Origin: Mycobacterium heckeshornense
Lineage (GTDB): Bacteria; Actinomycetota; Actinomycetes; Mycobacteriales; Mycobacteriaceae
Length of the DNA stretch: 64,000 nucleotides
Assembly (NCBI RefSeq): GCF_016592155.1
Contig: NZ_AP024237.1
Location: forward strand, 2,666,001-2,730,000
Direction of reading: 5' to 3'
The notes under the pieces are model-generated. The model worked only from the letters and a program-made list of their open reading frames with translations, was not told the origin of the DNA and did not search any database. The stretch's first letter is position 1, and each line of letters opens with the position of its first letter. Position numbers and translations under genes: made by a program. Positions 8,892-18,045 of this stretch are shown piece by piece.

Positions 8892-11189
8892 ATGGCGTTT
8901 CCGGTACTGTCGACCTACCGGTTACAGCTGCGCGGCGCCCAGAGCGGATTCGGGTTCACCTTCGCCGACGCCGAAGCCCTGCTCGACTATCTCGACGAGC
9001 TCGGAGTTTCCCACCTCTACCTGTCCCCGGTCATGACCGCGGTCCGCGGCTCGCCGCACGGCTACGACGTCACCGACCCGACGACGGTGTCCGCCGAACT
9101 CGGCGGCGCCGAGGGTTTGGCGCGGCTTTCAGCCGCAGCGCGAGAACGCGGGATGGGACTGGTGGTAGACATCGTGCCTAACCACGTCGGCATCGACAAA
9201 CCCGAGCAAAACCCGTGGTGGTGGGACGTGCTCACCCATGGCCGGTCGTCGCGCTATGCGCGGTTTTTCGACATCGACTGGGACGTAGGTGATGGCCGAA
9301 TCCTCTTGCCGCTGTTAGGTTCCGACGACGACCTTACCGAGCTCGCGGTGGATGGCGACCGGCTGCGACTCGGCGATCTGGTGTTGCCGATCGCTCCCGG
9401 CAGCGGTGGCGGCAGTCCTGCGGAAATCCATGACCGTCAGCATTATCGGCTGGTGGGGTGGCGCAACGGGGTCTGCGGTTATCGGCGTTTCTTTTCGATC
9501 ACGTCGCTGGCCGGGCTGCGGCAGGAGGACCGCGTGGTGTTCGATGCCTGGCATGCCGAGGTCGCCCGCTGGTTTTCCGACGGACTGGTCGACGGGGTCC
9601 GCGTCGATCACCCCGACGGGCTTGCCACCCCCACCGGCTATTTGGCGTGGCTGCGTGACCTGGTGGGGCCCGACGCCTGGATCGTGATCGAAAAGATCTT
9701 GGGCGTCGACGAGGCGTTGGAGCCGACGCTGCCGGTGGCCGGCACCACCGGCTACGACGTGCTGCGAGAGGTCGGAGGCGTTTTCCTCGACCCGGCGGGG
9801 GCCGCAGAGCTCACGGCGCTGTTCGAATCCGCCGGTGTCGACGATGCCGGCATGCCGGCGCTGGTACGGAGCCTCAAGGCCACCGTGGCCGCCGACACCC
9901 TGGGCAGCGAGTTGGGCAGGCTGCGGCGCAGTATCGTCGCCGCGGTCGGTGCCGACCATCCGCAGCTGCCGCACGCGGTGGCGGCGCTGCTCGGCTACAT
10001 CGACGTCTACCGCTGCGACTATCCCGGCCTGGCCGCGACGCTGCCCAGAGCACTGGCCCAAACCGCGGCGGCCACCCCGGAATTGGTTCCGCCGCTGCAG
10101 ATCGTCGCCGCCGCGCTGGCCAGCGGGGGTGAACCCGCGACACGGCTGCAGCAGTTGTGCGGCGCGGTCACCGCCAAGGCGGTCGAGGACTGCCTGTTCT
10201 ACCGGGACGCCCGGCTGGTGTCGCTGAACGAAGTGGGCGGTGAGCCCCGGCGGTTCGGTGTCAGCGCCGCCGAATTCCACTACCGGGCCGCGATGCGTGC
10301 CCGGCTGTGGCCGTACACCATGACGACACTGACCACCCACGACACCAAGCGCAGCGAGGACGTCCGCGCCCGCATCGGCGTGCTCTCGCAAGTGCCGTCA
10401 CTGTGGCGAGAGTTCGTCACCCGCTGGGAGCAACTCGCGCCCTCACCCGACATCGCTACCGGATTGTTTCTGTGGCAGAACATCTTCGGTGTGTGGCCGG
10501 TCAGCGGCAAGGTCACCGGCGAGCTGCGCGACAGGTTGCACGGCTACACCGAAAAAGCGATCCGGGAAGCCGCATTGCACACCTCGTGGCACGAACCGAA
10601 CACCGAATTCGAGGGCGCAGTACACTCCTGGCTCGACATCGTGCTCGACGGGCCCGTCGCCCGTGAGCTGACCCAGCTTGTCGGCCAGCTCAACCCGCAC
10701 GCGGAAAACGACGCGCTGGGCCAGAAGTTGCTCGCGTTGACCGTGCCCGGTGTCCCCGATGTCTATCAGGGCACCGAATTGTGGGACGACCGCCTGGTCG
10801 ATCCCGACAACCGGCGTCCAGTCGACTACACAATCCGCCGCCAAGCGTTGAAGTCGTTGCAGCACCCAAAGATTCGTGTTGTCGCAGCAGCGCTGCGACT
10901 GCGACGAGCTCGCCCGGACACGTTCCTGCGCGGCGATTACCGTCCGCTACTCGCCACCGGGGCGGCAGCCGATCATGTCGTGGCGTTCGGCCGCGGTGAC
11001 GACGTCGTGGTCGCCGTCTCCCGCTGGACGTTCCGGCTCGACGAAACCGGCTGGGGCGACACGATGGTGCCACTGCCCGACGGCCGGTGGCGCGACACCC
11101 TCAGCGGCGCGGTGTTCACCGGCGCGACGCCGACTGCTGTGCTGTTCACCGACTTTCCGGTGGCGTTGCTGGAGCGTGCCGATGCGTGA
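8892..11189 (+). CDS. treY: maltooligosyl trehalose synthase TreY
   Basis: Converts the reducing-end alpha-1,4 linkage of maltodextrins into an alpha,alpha-1,1 trehalose linkage. The 765 residues equal the length I recall for Mtb TreY (Rv1563c). GH13 motifs visible: VDIVPNHVGI, DGVRVDHPDGL (nucleophile), WIVIEKILGVDE (acid/base) and TTHDTKRSEDVRARI near residue 480, the last diagnostic of TreY. It starts 3 bp after the treX stop and its end overlaps treZ by 8 bases, so the three are almost certainly one operon. Confidence 0.96.
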   Translation: MAFPVLSTYRLQLRGAQSGFGFTFADAEALLDYLDELGVSHLYLSPVMTAVRGSPHGYDVTDPTTVSAELGGAEGLARLSAAARERGMGLVVDIVPNHVGIDKPEQNPWWWDVLTHGRSSRYARFFDIDWDVGDGRILLPLLGSDDDLTELAVDGDRLRLGDLVLPIAPGSGGGSPAEIHDRQHYRLVGWRNGVCGYRRFFSITSLAGLRQEDRVVFDAWHAEVARWFSDGLVDGVRVDHPDGLATPTGYLAWLRDLVGPDAWIVIEKILGVDEALEPTLPVAGTTGYDVLREVGGVFLDPAGAAELTALFESAGVDDAGMPALVRSLKATVAADTLGSELGRLRRSIVAAVGADHPQLPHAVAALLGYIDVYRCDYPGLAATLPRALAQTAAATPELVPPLQIVAAALASGGEPATRLQQLCGAVTAKAVEDCLFYRDARLVSLNEVGGEPRRFGVSAAEFHYRAAMRARLWPYTMTTLTTHDTKRSEDVRARIGVLSQVPSLWREFVTRWEQLAPSPDIATGLFLWQNIFGVWPVSGKVTGELRDRLHGYTEKAIREAALHTSWHEPNTEFEGAVHSWLDIVLDGPVARELTQLVGQLNPHAENDALGQKLLALTVPGVPDVYQGTELWDDRLVDPDNRRPVDYTIRRQALKSLQHPKIRVVAAALRLRRARPDTFLRGDYRPLLATGAAADHVVAFGRGDDVVVAVSRWTFRLDETGWGDTMVPLPDGRWRDTLSGAVFTGATPTAVLFTDFPVALLERADA

Positions 11190-12909
11190 ATTCGCGGTCT
11201 GGGCACCCAAACCCGAACGAGTGCGTCTCGACGTCGACGGCGTGGTCTACCCGATGACACGCGTCGACGGTGGCTGGTGGCGCGCCACCGTCGACGCGAT
11301 GTCGAACTCCCGCTACGGTTTTCTGCTCGACAACGATCCCGCGGTGTTGCCCGACCCGCGCTCTCCGCGCCAGCCTGAGGGCGTGCACGCACGGTCCCAG
11401 CTGTGGGAGCCCGCTGCTGCGGCATGGACCGATAACGAATGGACCGGGCGCTCCGTGGAGGGCGCGGTGATCTACGAGTTGCACATCGGAACGTTCACGC
11501 CGACAGGAACTTTCGATGCGGCGATCGAAAAGCTGGATTATCTCGCGGATCTGGGCGTCGACTTTGTCGAATTGATGCCGGTCAACTCGTTCTCCGGCAC
11601 ACATGGCTGGGGATACGACGGTGTGCTGTGGTATTCGGTGCACGAACCCTACGGCGGCCCGGACGGGCTCGTCCGGTTCGTCGACGCCTGCCATGCCCGC
11701 GGCCTGGGTGTCCTGATCGATGTCGTGTTCAACCATCTCGGCCCGTCGGGCAACTACCTGCCACGGTTCGGGCCATACCTGTCGTCGGCGAGCAATCCGT
11801 GGGGCGAGGGCATCAACATCGCCGGCGCTGGCTCCGATGAGGTGCGCCGCTATATCATCGACTGCGCGCTGCGCTGGATGGCCGACTTTCACGCCGACGG
11901 CCTGCGACTGGACGCGGTGCACGCGCTGGTGGACACCACCGCCATACACATCGTCGAAGAGCTCGCCGCCGAAACCGATCGGTTGTCGCAGCAATTGGGC
12001 CGCCCGCTGTCGCTGATCGCCGAAAGCGACCTCAACGACCCGCGGTTGATTACCCCGCGCGAGCAGGGCGGCTACGGCCTGACCGCGCAGTGGGACGACG
12101 ATATCCATCACGCCATCCACGCGGCGGTCTCCGGTGAACGGCAGGGCTACTACGCGGATTTCGGCTCGCTGGCCACACTGGCGCACACATTGCGGCACGG
12201 CTTCTTCCACGCTGCCACGTACTCGTCGTTTCGGGGCCGCCGCCACGGCCGGCCGCTGGACACGTCGAGGATTCCGGCCACCCGGCTGCTGGCCTACACC
12301 TGCACCCACGACCAGGTGGGCAATCGGGCACTCGGCGACCGTCCGTCGCAGAATCTCAGCTTCGGCCAGCTTGCCGTCAAAGCTGCTCTGGTGCTCGGAT
12401 CACCTTATACAGCAATGCTTTTCATGGGCGAGGAATGGGGCTCGTCACGACCGTTCCAGTTTTTCAGCTCGCATCCAGAACCCGAGCTCGCTCAGGCCAC
12501 CGCGGAGGGGCGCAGGAAGGAGTTCGCCCAGCACGGCTGGGAGGCCGACGAGATCCCAGACCCGCAGGACCCGAGAACATTCCAGCGCTCGAAGCTTGAC
12601 TGGGACGAGGCCGCCGCCGGTGAGCATGCTCGCCTGCTGAGGCTCTATCAGGATTTGATCGCGTTGCGGCGCAGAGAATCTGATTTCGCCGACCCGTGGC
12701 TGGAGCATCTGGACGTCGACTATGACGAGGGTCAACGCTGGATCACCATGCGCCGCGGCCGGTTCACCGTCGCCTGCAATCTCGGCGCCGACGCGGTGAG
12801 TGTGCCGGCCGGCGGCGAGGTGGTGCTGGCTTCAGGCCAGCCCTCGGCGAGCGTCGAGCACTGTGTGCTGCCCGGGCATTCGTTCGCGGTTCTGCGTGCC
12901 CGCGGCTGA
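11182..12909 (+). CDS. treZ: maltooligosyltrehalose trehalohydrolase TreZ
   Basis: Releases free trehalose from maltooligosyltrehalose made by TreY. 575 residues from the ATG at 11182 (MREFAVWAPKP), which overlaps the end of treY; a longer in-frame extension lies inside treY and is discarded. GH13 motifs: DVVFNHLGPSGNY, DGLRLDAVHAL, LIAESDLND and TCTHDQVGNRALGDR, the last typical of TreZ. Together with TreX and TreY this forms the glycogen-to-trehalose route, important in mycobacteria for mycolate carriers and stress protection. Confidence 0.96.
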   Translation: MREFAVWAPKPERVRLDVDGVVYPMTRVDGGWWRATVDAMSNSRYGFLLDNDPAVLPDPRSPRQPEGVHARSQLWEPAAAAWTDNEWTGRSVEGAVIYELHIGTFTPTGTFDAAIEKLDYLADLGVDFVELMPVNSFSGTHGWGYDGVLWYSVHEPYGGPDGLVRFVDACHARGLGVLIDVVFNHLGPSGNYLPRFGPYLSSASNPWGEGINIAGAGSDEVRRYIIDCALRWMADFHADGLRLDAVHALVDTTAIHIVEELAAETDRLSQQLGRPLSLIAESDLNDPRLITPREQGGYGLTAQWDDDIHHAIHAAVSGERQGYYADFGSLATLAHTLRHGFFHAATYSSFRGRRHGRPLDTSRIPATRLLAYTCTHDQVGNRALGDRPSQNLSFGQLAVKAALVLGSPYTAMLFMGEEWGSSRPFQFFSSHPEPELAQATAEGRRKEFAQHGWEADEIPDPQDPRTFQRSKLDWDEAAAGEHARLLRLYQDLIALRRRESDFADPWLEHLDVDYDEGQRWITMRRGRFTVACNLGADAVSVPAGGEVVLASGQPSASVEHCVLPGHSFAVLRARG

Positions 12910-12915
12910 TCGCCG

Positions 12916-13830
12916 TCAAGCCGTCCGGTCACCGGAAACCGGCTGGCGCGTGCGGGCACGTCGCGTGTTGTCCCACCACGAACCGATCACCATGACCGCA
13001 CCTGCCCACGCCGCACCCAGCAGCCAGCCGGCCACCACATCGCTGATGTAGTGCACCCCGAGATAGACACGGGAGAACCCCATCACGGCGGCAACACCGA
13101 TCGCGACGGTCCACGCCGCCACCCTGCCCGCCCAGCAGGTAATCAGCCATCGCGTCAGCATCCACACAGACAGAGACGCGCCCGCAGCGGCGCCGGCGGC
13201 GTGGCCGGAGGGAAACGAATATCCGTCCGCGGCGATCGCCGCGAACGGCAAGGGCGGACGGTCCCGGACCACCAGGGCTTTGGCGGTGAACAGCACCAGC
13301 GTGATCCCGCCGGCACCAGCGAGGCCGAACACCACTGGTGCCCAGGATCGAGCCCGCCAGCTGGCGACCGCGCAGGCACTGGCGGCCACGGCACCCGACG
13401 CGGCGCCCCCGCCCGCACCGGTGATCGCTCGCAATGCCGTAGTCATCCACAGGTCGCGATGCGTTGCCAGCCATCGAGCGGCTGGTTGGTCGATACCGGC
13501 GATCCCGTCACCCTCGAGCACGTCGTCGAGCACCTCGGTAAAGCCGGCCCCCAGCGCCACGACGACGGCCAACCCGATAAGCAATGCCACCCCGGCCACC
13601 TCGAACCGCGGCCACCGGCGCGGCACCGACCATCCCCGGTCGTGCCATGTCTCCCGGGCCCAGGCTTCGGCCCGCGTGACTGCGGCGATGTTTCGTAGGC
13701 GAGCCCACAGCACGGGGACCAGATCCCGACTGCGAGCCACCCAAACCGCCGCTGCGGCCAGCAGGATCAGCGAAACCAGGACGCCGACGCTGACCAGGCC
13801 AAAATCCTGTGCCCCCGGGCCGTACGTCAT
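12916..13830 (-). CDS. PAP2-superfamily membrane phosphatase
   Basis: Polytopic membrane protein of about 304 residues (ATG at 13830; an upstream in-frame ATG would add an unlikely Arg/Cys-rich segment). It carries the three phosphatidic-acid-phosphatase motifs: KALVVRDRP, SFPSGHAAG and SRVYLGVHYISD. These supply the catalytic His, Asp and phosphate-binding Arg residues on the outer membrane face. Likely substrates are lipid phosphates or polyprenyl pyrophosphates; the sequence does not tell which. It converges with treZ, stops separated by 6 bp. The 212 bp upstream to ilvA show no gene. Confidence 0.85.
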   Translation of the reverse strand: MTYGPGAQDFGLVSVGVLVSLILLAAAAVWVARSRDLVPVLWARLRNIAAVTRAEAWARETWHDRGWSVPRRWPRFEVAGVALLIGLAVVVALGAGFTEVLDDVLEGDGIAGIDQPAARWLATHRDLWMTTALRAITGAGGGAASGAVAASACAVASWRARSWAPVVFGLAGAGGITLVLFTAKALVVRDRPPLPFAAIAADGYSFPSGHAAGAAAGASLSVWMLTRWLITCWAGRVAAWTVAIGVAAVMGFSRVYLGVHYISDVVAGWLLGAAWAGAVMVIGSWWDNTRRARTRQPVSGDRTA

Positions 13831-14042
13831 GATCGAAATCCAACCAGGAAAGGCCCGGCGGCCGACGTGCGGTCCTCGTGCCGGGCGCTCCTCAGATCGA
13901 CAGGCAGCGTTTCGCGAGCACCCGGCGGATGCGGACGCCAACGTCGGTGTCGCTGTCCAAACCGATCCGCCGACGCCGGAACGTTGTCCTGGGCGGGAGG
14001 ATTCAACCGCGCCGCCTACCGGTTACGGCACAGGAAACGCCG

Positions 14043-15323
14043 TCACAGCAAATAGCGGTACGCCGGTGAGCCCGGCTCGAGCACTTCGATGTGCAAGTCG
14101 GTGGCCCGCATCCGCGCGAGCAGCCCGTCGAGGTCGGCGGCTGATCCCAGTTCGATGCCGACCAGCGCCTCGCCGGTTTCCCGGTTGTTGCGCTTGACGT
14201 ACTCGAACAGCGTGATGTCGTCGTTGGGTCCCAGCACTTGGTCGAGGAAACGGCGCAGCGCGCCGGGTTCCTGCGGAAAGTCGACCAGGAAGTAGTGCTT
14301 GAGGCCGAGGTGGACCAGCGAGCGCTCGAGGATCTCCCCGTAGCGGGACACGTCGTTGTTGCCCCCCGAGATCAAACACACAACCGTCGAGCCAGGTTCA
14401 ATGTCGGCTTCCAGCAGGCCCGCGACGGACAACGCGCCCGCCGGCTCGGCGATGATGCCCTCGTGCTGGTAGAGATCGAGCAGCGCGGTGCACACCGCGC
14501 CCTCGTCGACCGCGGTGATCGACACCATGTCACCGGCGGCCGCCAGCGCCGCATAGGTAAGCGTTCCGGCCCGGTTCACCGCCGCGCCGTCGACGAACTG
14601 GTCTACATGGTCTAATGTCACCGGCTCCCCCGCCGCCAGCGCGGCCATCATCGCGGCAGCGCCCGCCGGTTCAACACCCAGCACCGAGGTGTTGGCTGTC
14701 CGCTCCGCCAGATAGGTAGCGATACCGGCCACGCACCCGCCGCCGCCGACCGGGACCACCACCAGGTCGGGCTCGACGTCGAGCTGGTCGAGCAGTTCAA
14801 CGGCGATGGTGCCCTGACCGGCTATGGTGCGCACATCGTCGTACGGCGGCACCAGCGTGGCACCCGTGTGCGCCACGTCGGCGAGGGCAGCCTCGGCCGC
14901 CATGTCGTAGGTCGACCCGCCGACGATCAGCTCGACGAAGTCTCCGCCGTGATAGCGGATCCGGTCCTTCTTCTGCTTAGGCGTCTTCGCCGGCACGTAT
15001 ACCCGGCCACGAATCCCCAGCGCGCGACAGGCGTAGGCAAAACCCTGGGCGTGGTTGCCGGCCGACGAACACACCACACCTGCCGCGATTTCCTCCTCGG
15101 AAAGCTGTACCAGCAGGTTGTAGGCGCCACGCAGTTTGTAGGAGCGCACCGACTGCAGGTCTTCGCGTTTGAGGTACACCGTGGCATCGGTGGCATCCGA
15201 CAACCGATCACACAGCTGCAACGGTGTGGGTGTGACGACGGAAGCGATCCGCTTGGCCGCAGCGTCGATGTCCGCCGCGGACAGCGGCGGGACACCGGGC
15301 TCTTGGCTGGGTTCGGCGGACAC
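14043..15323 (-). CDS. ilvA: threonine dehydratase IlvA
   Basis: PLP-dependent deaminase making 2-oxobutyrate from threonine for isoleucine synthesis. The PLP-lysine motif RSYKLRGAYN lies near residue 58, the phosphate-binding loop VPVGGGGCVAG in mid-protein, and a short ACT-like regulatory domain (HYFLVDFPQEPGALRRF to the end) occupies the C-terminus. The GTG at 15323 gives 426 residues and an N-terminus (VSAEPSQ) aligning with the 429-residue Mtb protein (Rv1559). A further GTG upstream is possible. The gene lies 29 bp downstream of a Ddn-like gene in the same direction, as Rv1558-Rv1559 in Mtb. Confidence 0.95.
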   Translation of the reverse strand: MSAEPSQEPGVPPLSAADIDAAAKRIASVVTPTPLQLCDRLSDATDATVYLKREDLQSVRSYKLRGAYNLLVQLSEEEIAAGVVCSSAGNHAQGFAYACRALGIRGRVYVPAKTPKQKKDRIRYHGGDFVELIVGGSTYDMAAEAALADVAHTGATLVPPYDDVRTIAGQGTIAVELLDQLDVEPDLVVVPVGGGGCVAGIATYLAERTANTSVLGVEPAGAAAMMAALAAGEPVTLDHVDQFVDGAAVNRAGTLTYAALAAAGDMVSITAVDEGAVCTALLDLYQHEGIIAEPAGALSVAGLLEADIEPGSTVVCLISGGNNDVSRYGEILERSLVHLGLKHYFLVDFPQEPGALRRFLDQVLGPNDDITLFEYVKRNNRETGEALVGIELGSAADLDGLLARMRATDLHIEVLEPGSPAYRYLL

Positions 15324-15352
15324 CGGGTTAATGGTGCCATTCACTAGGCAGT

Positions 15353-15790
15353 TCAGCCGACGGGGGTCAGCACGAACACCGGAATCTGGCGGTCGGTCCT
15401 GGCCTGATACTTGGCGTAGTCCGGCCAGACCTGCACGGCACGTTGCCACCAGAGTGCCTTTTCGTCGCCGAATACCTCACGCGCCTCGTAGTCCCGGGCA
15501 ACCGGGCCGTCCTGCAGCTCCACCCGCGGGTTCTTCTTGACGTTGTGGTACCACACGGGGTGCCTCGGCGCGCCGCCCAACGAGGCGACGATCGCGTATT
15601 GGCCCTCGTGTTCGACCCGCATCAGCGGGGTTTTGCGAAGTTTGCCGGTCTTGGCTCCCACCGTGGTCAGCAACACGACGGGCTTTCCCTGCAGCTCGGT
15701 GCCTTCGGTTCCACCGGAGGCCATGTACTTTTCGGCTTGCTCGCGGGACCAGTCGAGCGGGCTCGGTGCGTATTCACCTGAAAGCGGCAT
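15353..15790 (-). CDS. Ddn-family deazaflavin (F420)-dependent protein (Rv1558-type)
   Basis: 145 residues of the nitroreductase/deazaflavin-dependent family (split beta-barrel). Family features: [21 protein letters not shown] (residues 39-59), where the basic loop contacts F420 phosphate, and [20 protein letters not shown], containing the conserved W-Y-x-N-x-x-x-N-P. Family members such as Mtb Ddn reduce quinones or nitroimidazoles with F420H2. The physiological substrate of Rv1558-like proteins is not known to me. Directly upstream of ilvA. Confidence 0.9.
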   Translation of the reverse strand: MPLSGEYAPSPLDWSREQAEKYMASGGTEGTELQGKPVVLLTTVGAKTGKLRKTPLMRVEHEGQYAIVASLGGAPRHPVWYHNVKKNPRVELQDGPVARDYEAREVFGDEKALWWQRAVQVWPDYAKYQARTDRQIPVFVLTPVG

Positions 15791-16024
15791 ACCGACACCT
15801 TAAGGGCCGGTCGCCCGCGACGACTTGCACCCGGCCCGTCCCATGTTCTGGCGTGTTCTCAGCTTTTCGGGTGGCCGAAAAATCAAGTTAAGCGTTACCT
15901 TTAATTCGTGACGACCCCGCAGCAGTTACGGTCCTTGGTTGGTCCCCGGGAGGTGCTGGTTGCCGGGGTGCCATGGCCCCGATACAAGGTGGTGGCCCTC
16001 ATCGCAGGCTTTGCCACGTTGTTG

Positions 16025-16028
16025 CTAG
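16025..16028. repeat. target-site duplication CTAG, left copy
   Basis: CTAG immediately before the left IS terminus, repeated at 17929-17932. IS1182-family elements are known to duplicate short palindromic targets. Confidence 0.85.
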
Positions 16029-16157
16029 GACGGCGCTGATGTAGTGACCCCCGTGGGGCGGGGATTTGGCGGTATCGAGATTTCGACGGCTGTGATGGCT
16101 TTCGCTGGCTGATCTGATCGGGGTAGCCGTGTGGCCGGGTGGCCCGGTGGTCCCGGA

Positions 16158-17852
16158 TCAGGCGATGGCCCAACCCCCGGCGTGTGGGTGCAAGCCCAAG
16201 GTGGCCAACCGGGCGAGGTTGATCGCTCCTGCTCGGGCCAGGATGTCGGTCAGGATGCGTTTTTGGCCGCGGCACCGCGCCTTGCGACCACCCCAGGGGC
16301 GGCGGGTGAAGTGACTGATCTTGCGTTCCACGACCGGCCGATACGTTCGGTAATCGGCCTGCCAGGCCGGATCGCGTTGGCGGGCCTTGGCGTGCTGCAG
16401 GGCGGCTTCATGGGCATGGATGGTGATCACCCGCCCGCGACGGGCTTTGGTGCACTCCGCCTGCAGTGGGCAGGACCCACAGAACGCACCGAAGCGAGCG
16501 ACCTGCTGACGTCGGCCGGTGCTGATCGCCACGGTGTGCTCGGCCGGGCAGGTCACGGTGCCGGCGGCCAGGTCGATACCGAACCGGTCTTTGGAATAGC
16601 CGTTGGCGTTGCGCACCGGGGGCACCTTGGCGCGCATGTCATGACCCCGCCCGGTCTGCTCATCCAGGGTGGCCCCATCGGCGTAAGCCGAATCGCCATA
16701 CACCTCAAAGACGTTCGGCTCCGACTCGTTGTGCACATGCTCGCCGTGATCGGTGATCGTTTCATCGGCATCGGCATCGGCATCGGCATCGGTGGCGGCA
16801 TCGGTGCTGCTGTCGGTGTCGGGGGCGGTGGCGGGTGCAGCACTTCTGATGTCGGTGGCGGGGTTGCCCAACAGCTCATCGATGACCTCACGGTCGGCGG
16901 CGTTGGCCGCGGTGATGGCCACCCCGGTGATCAGCTCGTCGTCGGGGTCGATACCCAGATGGGACTTGTAGCCATCGAAGGTCCGCGCCCGCGACTTATG
17001 CCCATGGCGGGCTTCGGTATCGACGGTGGAGATCATCCGGTCTTTGGCCACTCGCCGGGCAATGCGGAAGATTCCGTCGTCGCCGGCTTCGACGTCTTGG
17101 CCGGCCACCAGCGCCAACAACTCGACCGCCTCACTGAGTGCCCCATCGAGCTTGCGGCCATCGAGGGCCTCCAGTGCGGCGTTGGCGTCGCGCACCAGCG
17201 CATCGACCAAGGCTTCACGCGCTTTGGGGTCATCCCAGTCACACGGTGGTTTGCCCAGGCTGGCGTAGTCATCGTCGCGGGTCAGCACGGTGCGCACCGC
17301 ACCGGCCACTTCCGGATCGGCCCGATCAGCCACGGTCAGCAGTTTGCGGATCGCGGCCCGCAGCTGGATCACCGTGTCCTGGGTGGCCACCGCATCCAAC
17401 AGCGGCGTCGAATCCAGCACCCGGCGTCGTCCCCGCAACAACCCCGCCGCTCGCGCGGTGGTGTTCACGTCCTCGAACAACCGCCGTGGCCGATCCGATG
17501 CGCGTAGCCGGTTGCGCATGCCGACCAGCACCGTGGGATGAAAAGCCTCGGCGTCCACCGTCAACCCGGCGGCCGCTTTCCAGCGCAGATCAAAGGCCAA
17601 CCGGTCACACGCCTCCCGATCCGACAATCCCTCATAGGCCTGCAGCAGCATCACTGTGGCCATCACCCGCGCCGGCACCGTCGGTCGACCCAGCGCCGAG
17701 CGCTTGAACAGATCAGCGAAATAGTCATCGTCAAACAGTGCACCGCCGTGCTCGGCCAACAGCCGGTAAATACTGCCCGCCGGCAGCTGATCACCCACCA
17801 GCAGCATCACGTCATCGAACCGGCCCTGCCGATCCTCCCGTCCCAAAGCCAC
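16158..17852 (-). CDS. IS1182-family DDE transposase
   Basis: 564 residues. The N-terminal DUF772-like region (residues 40-130) contains FADLFKRSALGRPTVPARVM and LSDREACDRLAFDLRWKAA. The DDE catalytic core has VLDSTPLLDAVATQD for the first Asp (about residue 150) and VYGDSAYADG for the second (about 380). A Cys-rich patch FCGSCPLQAECTKARRGR precedes the C-terminal block with NLARLATLGLHPH. A low-complexity Asp/Ala/Thr insert (about 340-365), coded by a hexanucleotide tandem repeat, separates the catalytic blocks. No frameshift or stop was seen, so the enzyme is probably functional. Confidence 0.92.
   Translation of the reverse strand: MALGREDRQGRFDDVMLLVGDQLPAGSIYRLLAEHGGALFDDDYFADLFKRSALGRPTVPARVMATVMLLQAYEGLSDREACDRLAFDLRWKAAAGLTVDAEAFHPTVLVGMRNRLRASDRPRRLFEDVNTTARAAGLLRGRRRVLDSTPLLDAVATQDTVIQLRAAIRKLLTVADRADPEVAGAVRTVLTRDDDYASLGKPPCDWDDPKAREALVDALVRDANAALEALDGRKLDGALSEAVELLALVAGQDVEAGDDGIFRIARRVAKDRMISTVDTEARHGHKSRARTFDGYKSHLGIDPDDELITGVAITAANAADREVIDELLGNPATDIRSAAPATAPDTDSSTDAATDADADADADETITDHGEHVHNESEPNVFEVYGDSAYADGATLDEQTGRGHDMRAKVPPVRNANGYSKDRFGIDLAAGTVTCPAEHTVAISTGRRQQVARFGAFCGSCPLQAECTKARRGRVITIHAHEAALQHAKARQRDPAWQADYRTYRPVVERKISHFTRRPWGGRKARCRGQKRILTDILARAGAINLARLATLGLHPHAGGWAIA
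16763..16792. repeat. catcgg tandem repeat inside the transposase gene
   Basis: Five perfect tandem copies of the hexamer catcgg, with a sixth after one variant unit (tggcgg). On the coding strand they encode alternating Asp-Ala, giving an acidic linker between the second Asp motif and upstream core. Copy-number changes would keep the frame. Confidence 0.85.
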
Positions 17853-17928
17853 ACATCAGATCCTCGTCGACCACCTACGCGAAATCCGCTCAGGCACGCC
17901 GAAAGTCAGCGACTAAAACAGCACCGCC

Positions 17929-17932
17929 CTAG
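17929..17932. repeat. target-site duplication CTAG, right copy
   Basis: CTAG immediately after the right terminus of the IS element, matching 16025-16028; the interrupted reading frame resumes at 17933. Confidence 0.85.
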
Positions 17933-18045
17933 TCGGGGTGTTCACCGCCAGTGTGGCGCCGTCGGTCCTCGCCGCCGCCGGGGTCTCGGTGAGCGCGGGT
18001 CTGCTGCTCAAGGCGCTGCACCAGCCGCGCGGCTAGCCCCCAAAT

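Larger units (their letters stand above)
16029..17928. mobile_element. IS1182-family insertion sequence, 1900 bp
   Basis: The boundaries are set by CTAG direct repeats on both sides and by imperfect terminal inverted repeats: gacggcgctgatgtagt at the left matches the reverse complement of the right end (ggcggtgctgttttagt) at 13 of 17 positions. A single transposase gene lies inside on the minus strand, with 129 bp and 76 bp of non-coding ends. The element looks intact and so may be recently acquired or active. It interrupts a small membrane-protein gene. Confidence 0.9.
15908..18036 (+). pseudogene. small membrane-protein gene split by an IS1182-family insertion
   Basis: The 5' piece (GTG at 15908 to 16028) ends inside the IS, and the 3' piece resumes at 17933 and stops at 18034-18036. 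Removing the IS plus one CTAG copy joins codon 40 to the rest exactly in frame. This restores a 74-residue protein: a polar head (MTTPQQLRSLVGPREVLVAG, first codon GTG), one or two hydrophobic segments (KVVALIAGFATLLLVGVF and VLAAAGVSVSAGLLL) and a short tail ending HQPRG. The family is unknown to me; a conserved small membrane protein is likely. In the present state only a truncated 41-residue product ending within the left IS end could be made. Confidence 0.85.

Noticed and set aside
16763..16800. Short tandem repeats as a possible CRISPR array
   Set aside because: Units of 6 bp without spacers inside a coding frame; no cas genes anywhere in the window.
16131..17507. 458-residue plus-strand ORF opposite the transposase, with a Gly/Ile repeat
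   Set aside because: The repeat is only the antisense reading of the catcgg tandem; the transposase on the other strand has clear DDE motifs.
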